Part shown: in pieces, positions 12,240-23,092 of the stretch
How the letters are laid out: each line of letters opens with the position of its first letter
Position numbering within the stretch: position 1 is the first letter of the stretch
Assembly: GCA_017893485.1 (NCBI GenBank)
Contig: CM030363.1
Span: 113,994,004 to 114,058,003 of the forward strand
DNA length: 64,000 bases
Direction of reading: 5' to 3'
Source: Hemerocallis citrina
Lineage: Eukaryota; Streptophyta; Magnoliopsida; Asparagales; Asphodelaceae
Program-made: the position numbers and the translations under genes
Notes under the pieces: generated by a model
Told to the model about the DNA's origin: nothing
What the model saw: only the letters and a program-made list of their open reading frames with translations
The model's database searches: none

Positions 12240-12600
12240 ACTAGTGGTAAAAGATCATTTTTATTTTACTTTACTTTACTTTACAAAAGAAAGATCTCTT
12301 TAATTAACTACAACTAGTGATTAAAAATGAAAGAAAGATCTTTTTAATTAATTACCACTAGTGATTAAAAATAAAAGAAAGATCTTTTTAGTTAATTACA
12401 ACTAGTGATAAAAGAAGGTCTTTTTATTAAGTTACAACTAGTGATTAAACAAAAAGAAGATCTTTTTATTAAGCTATAACTAGTGATTAAACAAAAAGAA
12501 GATCTTTTTATTAAGCTATAACTAGTGATTAAACAAAAAGAAGATCTTTTTAATTATTTCTACCACTAGTGTTTAGTAAAGAAAGGAAAGATCTTTTTGA
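12240..12600. repeat. AGATCTTTTT / ACTAGTG tandem array
   Basis: About seven units of roughly 40-47 bases containing AACTAGTGATTAAA and GAAGATCTTTTTATTAA; the middle units are nearly identical. Partner in the right LTR at about 19,070-19,400. Confidence 0.85.
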
Positions 12601-13133
12601 TTATTACATTAGTTCAATCAAGTCCTACAACCAACAAAGGTTGTATTGTTCAACAATATGCAATATGTATGGTTCCATATCAAGTCCTACAACCTTACAT
12701 GGTTGTATGCAAAGGTTATGTGCATGTGTTCCTTTAGTCCAAGTAGTTTACTTTTTATCATACAACAACAACCAAAAGAACTATTTTTAGATGATTCCTA
12801 CTACCACATACCACATAATAACCATACCAAAAAGAAAGGGTAAACAAGAGGGTAAGAAGAAGAAGGACATCAAAAACCATCATTCAATAAACAAACAACC
12901 AACAAACAAACATACAAACAAAGCATGAAGAAACCCCCACCTTATGTTTTTTTTCTATAGGAAGGACTAGCTTGCTTTTTCCTTCTCCTTCCCCTAGCTT
13001 TTTGAAAGCTTCTAAGAACCCTACAATAAAACTCTCTTTTGTTAGTATGAAACCTCTCTTTCTTTTCCTTTCTTTCTTTCTTTCTTTCTTTCTTTCTATC
13101 TTTCTAAAATGAGAGAATGGTGGAGGAAGGGGG

Positions 13134-13142
13134 TATTTATAG
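13134..13142 (-). promoter_or_regulatory. LTR TATA box (copy at about 19,912-19,920)
   Basis: The minus strand reads CTATAAATA in a purine/pyrimidine-skewed stretch. It lies about 575 bases inside the LTR start, so if used the U3 is short and the R-U5 leader is about 4.8 kb, which is unusually long. Confidence 0.55.
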
Positions 13143-13718
13143 GAGGAGGTGGGAGTGGTAAGTGCACCTAATGGCACAAAATACCCCCAAAAGAGGGAGG
13201 CCGGCCATGCTTAGGAGGAGGGGGAAATGGGGGAGGTGTTATGTGGGGGGGAAGGTTGATGTGGAGGAGGAATTTTTCTAGAAGAAATTCTTAATCCCTT
13301 ATGTAAACTTAACCTAGGTTAAACCTCCTAATCAAACCCTAACCATCCCAACTAGGTTTTGTCATAGCAAGTGTTGTCCAAAAATACACAACACAATTCG
13401 TGTAGTGTACTAATCGTCATACTACTCGTATGTGCGCATATGTGTCCGTATACCGGAAAATCTTTGCATAATCCGTAGAAAAATAATTAAATCTTGGAAA
13501 TAATAATAAAATAAATTTTATTATTAGTTCGGAAGATCACGATATCAATTTGATACAAAACGGATATATACTGACCGATATCTGGATACCGATAATGTCT
13601 AGGGGCAAACCGGGTAAAAATCACCAAAATGTTCTAATTTTGGAATTAAAACAAAATAATAATAAAATAATAATAAAATATCAATTTATATACGGTAATA
13701 TCCGTCCGGGATATTACA

Positions 13719-13756
13719 ATACTCCCTCCTTAGAATAGTTCTGTCCTCAGAACTAC
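13719..13756 (-). promoter_or_regulatory. Polypurine tract and adjacent hairpin
   Basis: In element sense, AAGGAGGGAGTAT directly precedes the 3' LTR and would prime plus-strand synthesis. Just upstream, plus bases 13736-13755 form a perfect 8-bp stem (TAGTTCTG with CAGAACTA) and a TCCT loop. The same 20 bases occur at 33280-33299 beside the purine tract of another element. Confidence 0.85.
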
Positions 13757-14264
13757 GTTAAGTTAGGAAAATAGGCAAACACTCATACCCTAATAACTTG
13801 GGGAAAGAAAGCTTATGCCGCTTTTCGGCTCCCAAGTGGCTCATCCATGAACTGGTTCTCCAAAGAACCCGACCTTTGCAATTTGGTAGCTACTCCCTCC
13901 TTAGAATAGGACGTGTCCTATGAACGTCACTTCCAACTTTCAGGATTCTCTCCTGTAATTTTGACGCTTCATGTGGCGTAATTAACTGAACTGATTCTTG
14001 AGTCGCTTCCCGCACACACCTCAACTATTGGGAAAATTATTTAGACAGAAGATTATGATGAACCAAGTTTGAACAAAATAGTTGCCTGGATTTCATATAT
14101 ATATAAATCCGACGGGTTACAAAAAGTGTTACATCACATATAACTTCTTCCGTCCAAAATAAACTTCAAAAGATGCAACCTTTAGACTTAGTTGCAGTTC
14201 CATATACACATAGTGGTACCGGCTCTACTACCTACTTCAGCTTGCCTTTAACGAGTGCGGACTT
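13757..14264. other. Internal region downstream of the zinc-knuckle ORF
   Basis: AT-rich non-coding sequence. It includes a second ACTCCCTCCTTAGAATAG at about 13891-13908, a partial repeat of the purine-tract region. Nothing else recognised. Confidence 0.5.
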
Positions 14265-14999
14265 TTACTCTTGGGGGACAGGCTCCCTCCCTTTGTTATC
14301 CATCCTCAGGGCTAATATACCGCTACTATTCTTGGGAAACTGGAGGCAATTTGGCCTGATATGACCAATCTCTCCGCACCTGTAACAGACACGTGCATCC
14401 ATCTGAGGGTCCTTTTTCGGGCAATGACTCATGAAATGACCTTGCTCACTACATAGGAAACATCTTTTCGGGTTGGCACCTCCAAGTTTGCCCTTTGTTT
14501 TCTGAGTCTTCTGCTTCGGACCTTGGTTCTCGAATCCTGAAGCTGGTGTAGGCCTTTTTCCTTGTCGTTGTGGACAGACTGATTTCTCGTGCCCATCCTC
14601 CTCACAGAAATGGCATACTAAAACCTTGGCGGTCTCCAGAACTTGCTCCCACTCACGTCGCAGTTGTGCCAATCTGGCGTTGAAATATTTCCGCTCCTCC
14701 GCCAAGCATGCTAATGTGGCTATACAAGCATTACCCAGTTGCTTAGCTTGACGATCTATCCTGGCTACGTACTTCATTAGCTTTCTCATTTCTTGATATA
14801 TGCTGGCCGCCGCCGTCCTGCGTTGATCCATACTTGGCCCTTGCGGTGGTGAAGGCGAGTTCATCTTGAGGTTAACTTGTGGTGAAATCTTCTTCGGCTC
14901 CTCATTCGAGATTATCGGATCCTCCATTGCATTCGGCTCAATCTCTTCCATCAATACATCCTCGGTTATGATATCTTCGAATGCCATCCTAAAATACAT
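14265..14999 (-). CDS. Gag-like protein with three CCHC zinc knuckles, no capsid domain seen
   Basis: Intact 244-residue ORF, the only one in the element. Residues 1-60 are acidic then Pro/Ser-rich. Residues about 65-125 are charged and probably helical or coiled coil. Three knuckles of form CX2CX4HX4C follow at 129-142 (CHFCEEDGHEKSVC), 180-193 (CFLCSEQGHFMSHC) and 205-218 (CYRCGEIGHIRPNC), separated by basic linkers. Knuckles of this kind bind RNA or single-stranded DNA in retroviral nucleocapsid proteins. The hydrophobic capsid signature of Retrotrans_gag is not visible and the protein is short for a Gag. Met1 (14999) and Met5 (14987) are both possible starts. It lies between primer site and purine tract in the position of gag. 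Alternatives are a gag remnant or a captured CCHC protein. Confidence 0.8.
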   Translation of the reverse strand: MYFRMAFEDIITEDVLMEEIEPNAMEDPIISNEEPKKISPQVNLKMNSPSPPQGPSMDQRRTAAASIYQEMRKLMKYVARIDRQAKQLGNACIATLACLAEERKYFNARLAQLRREWEQVLETAKVLVCHFCEEDGHEKSVCPQRQGKRPTPASGFENQGPKQKTQKTKGKLGGANPKRCFLCSEQGHFMSHCPKKDPQMDARVCYRCGEIGHIRPNCLQFPKNSSGILALRMDNKGREPVPQE

Positions 15000-15152
15000 A
15001 TACTGGAATTAGTTCAGATATAGGAAAATCATAAAACATAAGTCGAAAGGAACAACAATATGAATTACAATTGCCTATAACTAACTAAGACCCGACTCCT
15101 AAAGGGCATCCAAGTTTAATTTTCCTGCCGTGTTGGACTGTAAATTGAAGTT
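15000..15152. other. Leader between primer site and zinc-knuckle ORF
   Basis: About 150 non-coding bases, in element sense between the primer-binding site and the first ATG. No signal recognised. Confidence 0.5.
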
Positions 15153-15165
15153 AGCTCTGATACCA
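15153..15165 (-). other. Primer-binding site, initiator Met tRNA
   Basis: The minus strand reads TGGTATCAGAGCT three bases inside the right LTR. This is complementary to the 3' end of plant initiator tRNA-Met, the common primer of plant gypsy and copia elements. It fixes the orientation and makes 15169-20500 the 5' LTR. Confidence 0.95.
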
Positions 15166-15168
15166 CTC

Positions 15169-18100
15169 TGTAGCGCCCCGATTTCCAACATTGGGAAACC
15201 GTGACACGAGCCAAGACCTTTTCTTCAATTAGTCACAATACACAGAAAAACAGGAGAATTTAAAACTTTTTATTCAATACCCAATGTATTACAAGTCTGA
15301 ACATTACACAACTGCAATATATTATAATAGAGTTACAATAATACCTTTACAATCCCAAGTATTACAGCCTTCAACATCTTACATCAAAGTACAAGAAATG
15401 AAGAACAACACTTGGTAACTCTCACTTGAGTACTTCTCAACTAAATAGATAATCAATACATATGCTGCAGCGGAACTAAACATAACACTGACTCCTTGCT
15501 TCCCTTGCCTTGAGTCCTCCTGAATCTCGCCTTTGTACTTCGGCGATCCAGTACCTATGGAAGTGGGGACGTCAGTATTCACTAACGCTTAAAGGCTGAT
15601 CATATAGCAGCGAATCTTCCAAACAATATACAAAATATACAAACATAGCAATTGTGTTGGTGTAGTTTAAGTGTTCGTGAGTGCTAGGACTAGACTCTAA
15701 TGCGATATTTAAGTAGAACTAGAATGCTTCCTCGCATTATGAATTCTAATTATACATAGCCCGTTCCTGACAATACTTCATGACTCTGTGAGGTTGCAGA
15801 AGGGGTCAAGTGCCCCCCATGCAGTCTGCTTATGGTGTCTCCGTTTTCCACTACTACCCGGCAAGCCGGACCTCACTCGATCCCGGTATACCGGGCATCG
15901 TTCCAAAATTAAACCATAGAGTTTCACAAGCGCAGGGCAGCGCGAAACCTACCCTGTGGCACTCTCTGGGGTATAGCAAGCGCAGGACTGCACCATGCAT
16001 CCTGTGGCACCCCAGCCACGGTATTTCAGGAATTAACAGAGCGAGATACGCAACCCGTGTCCTCAACCTGTGAGATGGCACCGTGCATATCCCTTTGACG
16101 GGACGCTTCCTATTCTAATGTCAGCAAGTCTCCGAAAGCAACATGCAGCCCATACTACATGCGACTCCATCTCAAGCCGTTTCTCCATGTATAGGGATTT
16201 GAACCCACGTTACGCATTCTAATTGTACACGACCTGTTCCTGACAATACTCCATGACTCTGTGAGGTTGCAGAAGGGGTCAAGTGCCCCCCATGCAGTCT
16301 GCTTATGGTGTCTCCGTTTTCCACTACTACCCGGCAAGCCGGACCTCACTCGATCCCAGTATATCGGGCATCGTTCCAAAATTAAACCATAGAGTTTCGC
16401 AAGCGCAGGGCAGCGCGAAGCCTACCCTGTGGCACTCTCTGGGGTATAGCAAGCGCAGGACTGCACCATGCATCCTGTGGCACCCCAGCCACGGTATTTC
16501 AGGAATTAACAGAGCGAGATACGCAACCCGTGTCCTCAACCTGTGAGATGGCACCGTGCGTATCCCTTTGACGGGAAGGTACAACCCAGTACACCACCTA
16601 AGGCCTCCCTCAAGGGACAAGTTGGTCGTAAGGTGCCCCCTACCACCAACTCCTCTCTCTTCGGTAAGGGTCCGAGCAAAATGACCTTTATAAGTCACTA
16701 CCCTAATGATGTCCCTGACCCGACGATCCTAGGGACGATAATATTATAACATAACATGCTAGGCCTTAAATTAGGCTTCGCAAGACAACTCTACTAGGCT
16801 GCTCAACCTAGACTTACCAGAATCCATCGGAATCTGGTTTATGGCTCATCGATCCAAGACTTTGGCTGTGCGAGTATACACGCATGCCGCTACCCTAGAC
16901 TTGGATTCTGTCTATACTCTGGTCCTCGATCAACCTACCCTGGTTAAGATTCGACGGTACACCAGGAGTGACTCCTCCACAGTTTCTTAGGGTAAGAACA
17001 TATGTCTTGATGGTCGATAGCCCTTAGGGTGGTAACATCACCCTAGACGAGCACAACTAACTGTGTACTAGCTAACAAGCTATACACGAGTAATAATCAC
17101 ATACGAGCCAACTAAGCTACGCGTGAAACAACAACTACCTATGAGCCAGGCGGGCCTCGTAGGAGACAACCACGTACATACCGGCCAAATAAGCCGCGTA
17201 TGAGACCAACAGCTTCGTACGGGCCGGTCGGGCCGCGTACGGGACAACCACCCACATACGAGCCGACTAAGCTACGTATGAGACCCACAGCAACATACGG
17301 GCCAGTCGAGCCACGTACGAGCACAACCGTGTGCAAACAACCATACAGGTAATCAATCCTAGAAGCAACCAAACGTGCTTACTAACAACTTAATCTTCTA
17401 TTATTAGAAGCAACAAACGAATCTACTAGTAGTCTATGATGGGTATTGTACTAGGGAAGAACCGAAGGCGATAAGATGGCCTTTATCGGATTAACTATCC
17501 CTAGTGGTCTTCCCAATCCTTCCTACTTCAACCTATTGCGCCTTAAGTACGGCATACAATTTCAAGCAGCTTCCTACGACAATCAATCATATAGCACAAC
17601 CACCATGATATTCCTATGTATGGATATGATTAATGCTTATGCTTACATTGAGCTCAAGCATGAAAATTACTAACGACCTTAAACATAAAATCCTCTATAG
17701 TCAATCGTAGGTTACAAATTGAGCATGGAAGCCTACTACTTATCATAACCAACCACCACCACCCAACTAAGCAATACTCCAAGGTATAGTAGGTAGTCCT
17801 AACACTACTCCTACAACATTCTAAGCAAATATTACTCTAGCATGGTATAGAACCCAACATAAGTCACCACAACTAGCCATGGGTAGTTTCTTTACCCTAA
17901 GCATGAACATCCTAGTATGGGTATCCTTAACTTAACATGATTAATAATTAGCATGATACCTACTTACTTAGCATGAATCATGATCATTCACCAACATAGC
18001 ATGAACAAACACTTATCTAAGCATGGGTACCATGTAAACACGAGTATTCATATAAACTAGCATGGCACACAACTTAATTACTATTAAGCTAGTATGGCAT

Positions 18101-20500
18101 ATCGCTTTCCAACAATTAAAATAGCATGGCATATGATTTCATCATGGATCCTACAACACTCTAGGCACAATAAAAACTTATCCACACATGGTAGGAAACT
18201 CTTGGATTGAATCCTACACATTCTAAGCGTAAGTGAGTTACTAAACATGATGGGTATTTTTAATAAACCTCCTACAACTAATTAAGCATAGAATCATGGT
18301 AGGATATTTTTATAAGTAATCCTACAACTAACTAAGCATGGATATGGCTTCTAATTATTTTTAGAAGCAAAGCTACAACTAACTAAACATGAATATGACT
18401 TCTAATTAATTTTAGAAGTGATCCTACAACATAAGTAGCATGAATAAGGCTTCTAATCATTTTTAGAAAAGACCCTACAACATAAGTAGCATGAATAAGG
18501 CTTCTAATCATTTTTAGAAAAGATCCTACAACATAAGTAGCATGAATAAGGCTTCTAATCATTTTTAGAAAAGATCCTACAACATAAGTAGCATGAATAA
18601 GGCTTCTAATCATTTTTAGAAAGTAATCCTACAACATTAGTAGCATAAATATGTTTTCTAAATATTTTTAGAAGTAAAGCTACAACTAATTAAGCATGGA
18701 TATGACTTCTAATTATTTTTTTGAAGCAAAGCTACAACTAACTAAACATGGATATGGCTTCTAATTATTTTTAGAAGCAATCCTACAATGTTCTAAGCAC
18801 AAAACATAAAGGAATATTTTTAGAAAATATCCTACAACATTCTACTACTACTACTACTTCTATTTTGATCAACACATAACTATCTACTACCACTACTACA
18901 ACATACAACTTACTACTATTACTACTACTTCATTAATCAACATACATGCTACTACTACTTCATTTTATTACATACTATTACTTATTATTTTAGCTTACTA
19001 CTACTTACTAATCTTATTTATTACTAGTGGTAAAAGATCATTTTTATTTTACTTTACTTTACTTTACAAAAGAAAGCTCTCTTTAATTAACTACAACTAG
19101 TGATTAAAAATGAAAGAAAGATCTTTTTAATTAATTACCACTAGTGATTAAAAATAAAAGAAAGATCTTTTTAGTTAATTACAACTAGTGATAAAAGAAG
19201 GTCTTTTTATTAAGTTACAACTAGTGATTAAACAAAAAGAAGATCTTTTTATTAAGCTATAACTAGTGATTAAACAAAAAGAAGATCTTTTTATTAAGCT
19301 ATAACTAGTGATTAAACAAAAAGAAGATCTTTTTAATTATTTCTACCACTAGTGTTTAGTAAAGAAAGGAAAGATCTTTTTGATTATTACATTAGTTCAA
19401 TCAAGTCCTACAACCAACAAAGGTTGTATTGTTCAACAATATGCAATATGTATGGTTCCATATAAAGTCCTACAACCTTACATGGTTGTATGCAAAGGTT
19501 ATGTGCATGTGTTCCTTTAGTCCAAGTAGTTTACTTTTTATCATACAACAACAACCAAAAGAACTATTTTTAGATGATTCCTACTACCACATACCACATA
19601 ATAACCATACCAAAAAGAAAGGGTAAACAAGAGGGTAAGAAGAAGAAGGACATCAAAAACCATCATTCAATAAACAAACAACCAACAAACAAACATACAA
19701 ACAAAGCATGAAGAAACCCCCACCTTATGTTTTTTTCTATAGGAAGGACTAGCTTGCTTTTTCCTTCTCCTTCCCCTAGCTTTTTGAAAGCTTCTAAGAA
19801 CCCTACAATAAAACTCTCTTTTGTTAGTATGAAACCTCTCTTTCTTTTCCTTTCTTTCTTTCTTTCTTTCTTTCTTTCTATCTTTCTAAAATGAGAGAAT
19901 GGTGGAGGAAGGGGGTATTTATAGGAGGAGGTGGGAGTGGTAAGTGCACCTAATGGCACAAAATACCCCCAAAAGAGGGAGGCCGGCCATGCTTAGGAGG
20001 AGGGGGAAATGGGGGAGGTGTTATGTGGGGGGGAAGGTTGATGTGGAGGAGGAATTTTTCTAGAAGAAATTCTTAATCCCTTATGTAAACTTAACCTAGG
20101 TTAAACCTCCTAATCAAACCCTAACCATCCCAACTAGGTTTTGTCATAGCAAGTGTTGTCCAAAAATACACAACACAATTCGTGTAGTGTACTAATCGTC
20201 ATACTACTCGTATGTGCGCATATGTGTCCGTATACCGGAAAATCTTTGCATAATCCGTATAAAAATAATTAAATCTTGGAAATAATAATAAAATAAATTT
20301 TATTATTAGTTCGGAAGATCACGATATCAATTTGATACAAAACGGATATATACTGACCGATATCTGGATACCGATAATGTCTAGGGGCAAACCGGGTAAA
20401 AATCACCAAAATGTTCTAATTTTGGAATTAAAACAAAATAATAATAAAATAATAATAAAATATCAATTTATATACTGTAATATCCGTCCGGGATATTACA
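15169..20500 (-). repeat. Right (5') LTR of the giant-LTR element, 5332 bp
   Basis: Same content and order as 8335-13718. The length difference of 52 bases is accounted for by one fewer 51-bp unit (four at 18,423-18,630) and a one-base T-run difference near 19,730. Internal repeats: duplicated block about 15,765-16,574, minisatellite about 17,090-17,345, AGATCTTTTT array about 19,070-19,400. It ends TATTACA at 20500, followed by the GACAG duplication. Confidence 0.95.
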
Positions 20501-21415
20501 GACAGCACTTAGGGTCTGCTCGGAAGCAGCCCAGTAGATGAAGAGAGTCTCGCCCGGGACCGGTTTGCTGACCAGAGGGGGGTTCACCAAGTAGGCCTTC
20601 AGTTGGTCGAACGATTCCTGTTGTGGTTGGCCCCATTCAAAACCCTTAGCCCCCCTGAGTGCTTTGAAGAAGGGGAGGCACTTTTTCCCAGACTTCGAGA
20701 GGAACCGGCCGATAGCGGCAAGCCGACCCGTTAGCTTTTGCACCTCCTTGACGTTTCGGGGCGGGGCCATGTCCAATATGGCCTTGATCTTCTCGGGATT
20801 GGCTTCGATCCCTCGTTGGCTCACCATGAAGCCGAGGAATTTTCCCGAAGAGACCCCGAATGCACACTTGTTCGGGTTCAGCCGCATGCTGTGCCTCCTC
20901 AACACGCCGAATGCCTCCTGGAGGTCGGCCACGTGGTCAGTGCCTCGGATGCTCTTGACGAGCATGTCGTCAACGTACACCTCCATGTTTCGGCCTATCT
21001 GGCTCTGGAAGACCTTGTTGACGAGGCGTTGGTAAGTGGCGTCTGTGTTTTTCAACTCGAATGGCATGACCCGATAGCAGTAGAGGCCCTGATCGGTGAT
21101 GAAGGAGGTCTTCGGAATGTCCGGAGGGAACATTCGGATTTGATTATAGCCGGATAAGGCATCCATGAAGCTGAGGAGCTCATGGCCCGAGGTGGCGTCA
21201 ATGAGGGTGTCGATGTTCGGAAGAGGGAATGGGTCCTTCGGACACGCCTTATTCAGGTCGGTGAAGTCGATGCATATTCTCCAAGAGCCGTTGGACTTCT
21301 TGACCATTACAACATTGGAGAGCCACTCGGGGTAGTTTACCTCCTGTATGAACTTAGCCTTCAAAAGTTTATCCACCTCCTCCTTGATGGCCTGCTGTCG
21401 CTCGGGAGCGAATTT
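20501..21415 (-). pseudogene. pol: Tat pol: reverse transcriptase and start of RNase H
   Basis: RT reads from the stop at 21416-21418 into [20 protein letters not shown], then [53 protein letters not shown] and the catalytic [25 protein letters not shown] and the first strand of RNase H ([12 protein letters not shown]) follow, and the sequence is cut at 20501 by the insertion. RT copies the element RNA to DNA and its active site is intact here. The reading frame equals that of the preceding gag-protease ORF and of 6224-8334, so this is one polyprotein, now in pieces. Confidence 0.93.
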
Positions 21416-23092
21416 TTATCTCTTCTGCTGAACCGGTTTGCACCCCGGCTCGACACTTAGGCGGTGGACTAGCAACTCCTCGGAAATGCCAGGCATATCC
21501 GCGGCCGACCAAGCAAACAGGTCGCAGTTATCCCGGATGCATTTAATCAGGTCAGAGCACAGTGCGGTCGGCAAGGACTTGCTGATGAGGAACTTTCGGC
21601 TCGGGTCCTCGTCCGAGAAGAGCACCTCTTCTAACTCGTCCGCCGGCTCGGACGTTGGCCGAACTTTCGGCTCGGGGATTTCTAGTGTCTCGAACGAGAG
21701 CACCGGTCCCCCAGTGGAAGTCATGTAGCACTTCCGGGCTGTCTCTTGGCTTCCCCTGACTTCCCCTACTCCCGACCGAGTGGGGAACTTCATTTTAAGA
21801 TGGTACGCTGAGGGGACAGTTTCCAGGGCGGCTAGGCCAGGTCGGCCTAGAATGACATTATACGCAGCCGGGATGTCGACGACCATGAAGTCCATCGGCT
21901 CGGTCCGGGTAGTAGGGGTGTTTCCAGCAGTCACGTCTAGGGTTATTACTCCCTCGACAGTTACTGGGACCCCCGTGAACCCGTGGAGTGTGTAACCGGC
22001 CGGCTTGAGACGGTCCCGAGACAGCTGCAGGCCTCGGAAGGCCGAGAGAAAGAGGATGTTCACCGAGCTCCCATTATCTACCAGGACCCTCTGCACCTTG
22101 AAGTTTGCCATGCGAAGGTCGATGACGAGGGCATTGCAGTGGGGAGTTCGGACCCCTACGAGGTCCTCATCGGAGAAAGTCACCGGGACCCCGAGGCCTT
22201 TGGGAGGAGGAGCGCTGTGAACTGAGTTGACCTCTCGGACGAAGGCCTTCCGAGAGGAGTTGGAGGAGCCCCCCATAGGCCCTCTGTGGATGAGGTGCAG
22301 TACCCGTTCTTCCTCAAACTCGGGCGTCTCCTCGCGCCGTTCGGAGCACTTGTTAGCCCCCCGAGGGGGAGGAGTGCTGCGATCCGCCCGATCGTTTGCC
22401 TTTACGAATTTGGACAGTTGCCCCCTCTGGATGAGGGCCTCTATTTCATTTTTCAACGCCCGGCAGTCGTTGGTGTCATGGCCGTGGTCCCTGTGGTAAC
22501 GGCAAAATTTCTCCTTATTCCTTCTCTTAGCCGGGGTGTTCATCCTCGGAGCTGGAGGGATGACCCCCTCCTTCTGCACTTCCATCAGGATAGTGGAGAC
22601 ATTGGTACTGAGGGGCGTGAACTTCTCGAACCTAGGGGAAGGTCGGCGCTGACCGCCGTTGTCCTTCTGCATCTTCTTCGATCTCTCCCCCTCGGTCGCC
22701 TTCCTCTTCGATCCGGAGGCCGATCCTCCAAAGTTCGGGAGGCACTCGGCCTCTTCCGCTCGGATGTACTTCTTGCACCTTAGGAGAAGGTCGGCAAAGT
22801 TATGCGGGGGCTTCTTGGCGAGGGACGACCGGAGGTTGGAGTTGAGGACGTTCGATTGGAACGCAATAGTCGCCACTGACTGGTCTAGGGAGGCGATAGA
22901 CCTGACTTCTGCGGTGAATGTCTTCACGTAGTCCCTCAGTTTCTCTCCCCTTTCCTGCCGCAGGTTAAGCAGGGAGAGGCTCGTCTTCTCGGCTCGCCTG
23001 CTACTCACAAAGTGAGTAATGAACAGCATTTCGAACTGCTCGAACGAGAAGATGGAAGAGGGGGCGAGCCTGGAGTACCACTCCAGAGCCGA
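21416..23092 (-). pseudogene. gag-pol: Tat gag C-terminus and aspartic protease
   Basis: Opens inside the Retrotrans_gag domain (FITHFVSSRRAEKTSLSLLN, RQERGEKLRDYVKTF) and continues to a zinc finger with His in the second position, CRYHRDHGHDTNDC, as usual for this clade. The protease follows: VLVDNGSSVNILF carries the catalytic Asp (Asn replaces the common Thr/Gln), and the second conserved part is YNVILGRPGLAAL. The ORF ends at TAA 21416-21418, where the polyprotein should run into RT. Its start is set by the frameshift near 23,094, not by a true initiator. Confidence 0.9.

Larger units (their letters stand above)
8335..13718 (-). repeat. Left (3') LTR of the giant-LTR element, 5384 bp
   Basis: Opens with TGTAGCGCCCCGATTTCC and ends GGGATATTACA on the plus strand. 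It contains, left to right, a duplicated block (8930-9740), a GC-richer minisatellite (10255-10510), CCTACAAC/AAGCATG-rich sequence, a 51-bp array (11589-11855), an AGATCTTTTT array (12240-12600), a CTTT microsatellite (about 13060-13100) and a minus-strand TATA box at 13134-13142. The first 20 bases in element sense fold on themselves (TAATATCC with GGATATTA). Confidence 0.95.
8335..20500 (-). mobile_element. Giant-LTR non-autonomous retrotransposon with a zinc-knuckle ORF
   Basis: Complete 12.17-kb element with a 5-bp GACAG duplication. LTRs are 8335-13718 and 15169-20500, both TG...CA, leaving only 13719-15168 inside. Orientation is minus: the primer site adjoins the right LTR and the purine tract adjoins the left LTR. 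The only convincing ORF is 14265-14999. There is no protease, RT, RNase H or integrase, so movement must depend on another element. It fits the TR-GAG/LARD type of non-autonomous element but with exceptionally long LTRs (about 88% of its length). The LTRs look nearly identical (about 15 substitutions noticed by eye plus one 51-bp unit), so the insertion is recent. The purine tract and LTR ends resemble Tekay/Del-type chromoviruses. Confidence 0.93.

Noticed and set aside
11589..12600. CRISPR-like regular repeats
   Set aside because: Units are contiguous with no unique spacers, and the sequence is a plant retrotransposon LTR.
13060..13177. 97-residue Lys/Arg/Glu-rich minus frame at 12884-13177
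   Set aside because: Runs through a CTTT microsatellite and the TATA region of the LTR; the right LTR copy shifts frame by one base.
8976..16546. 87-residue plus-strand frame present in four copies (8976, 9449, 15810, 16283)
   Set aside because: All copies are recent duplicates, antisense in an LTR, with no domain; identity shows youth, not selection.
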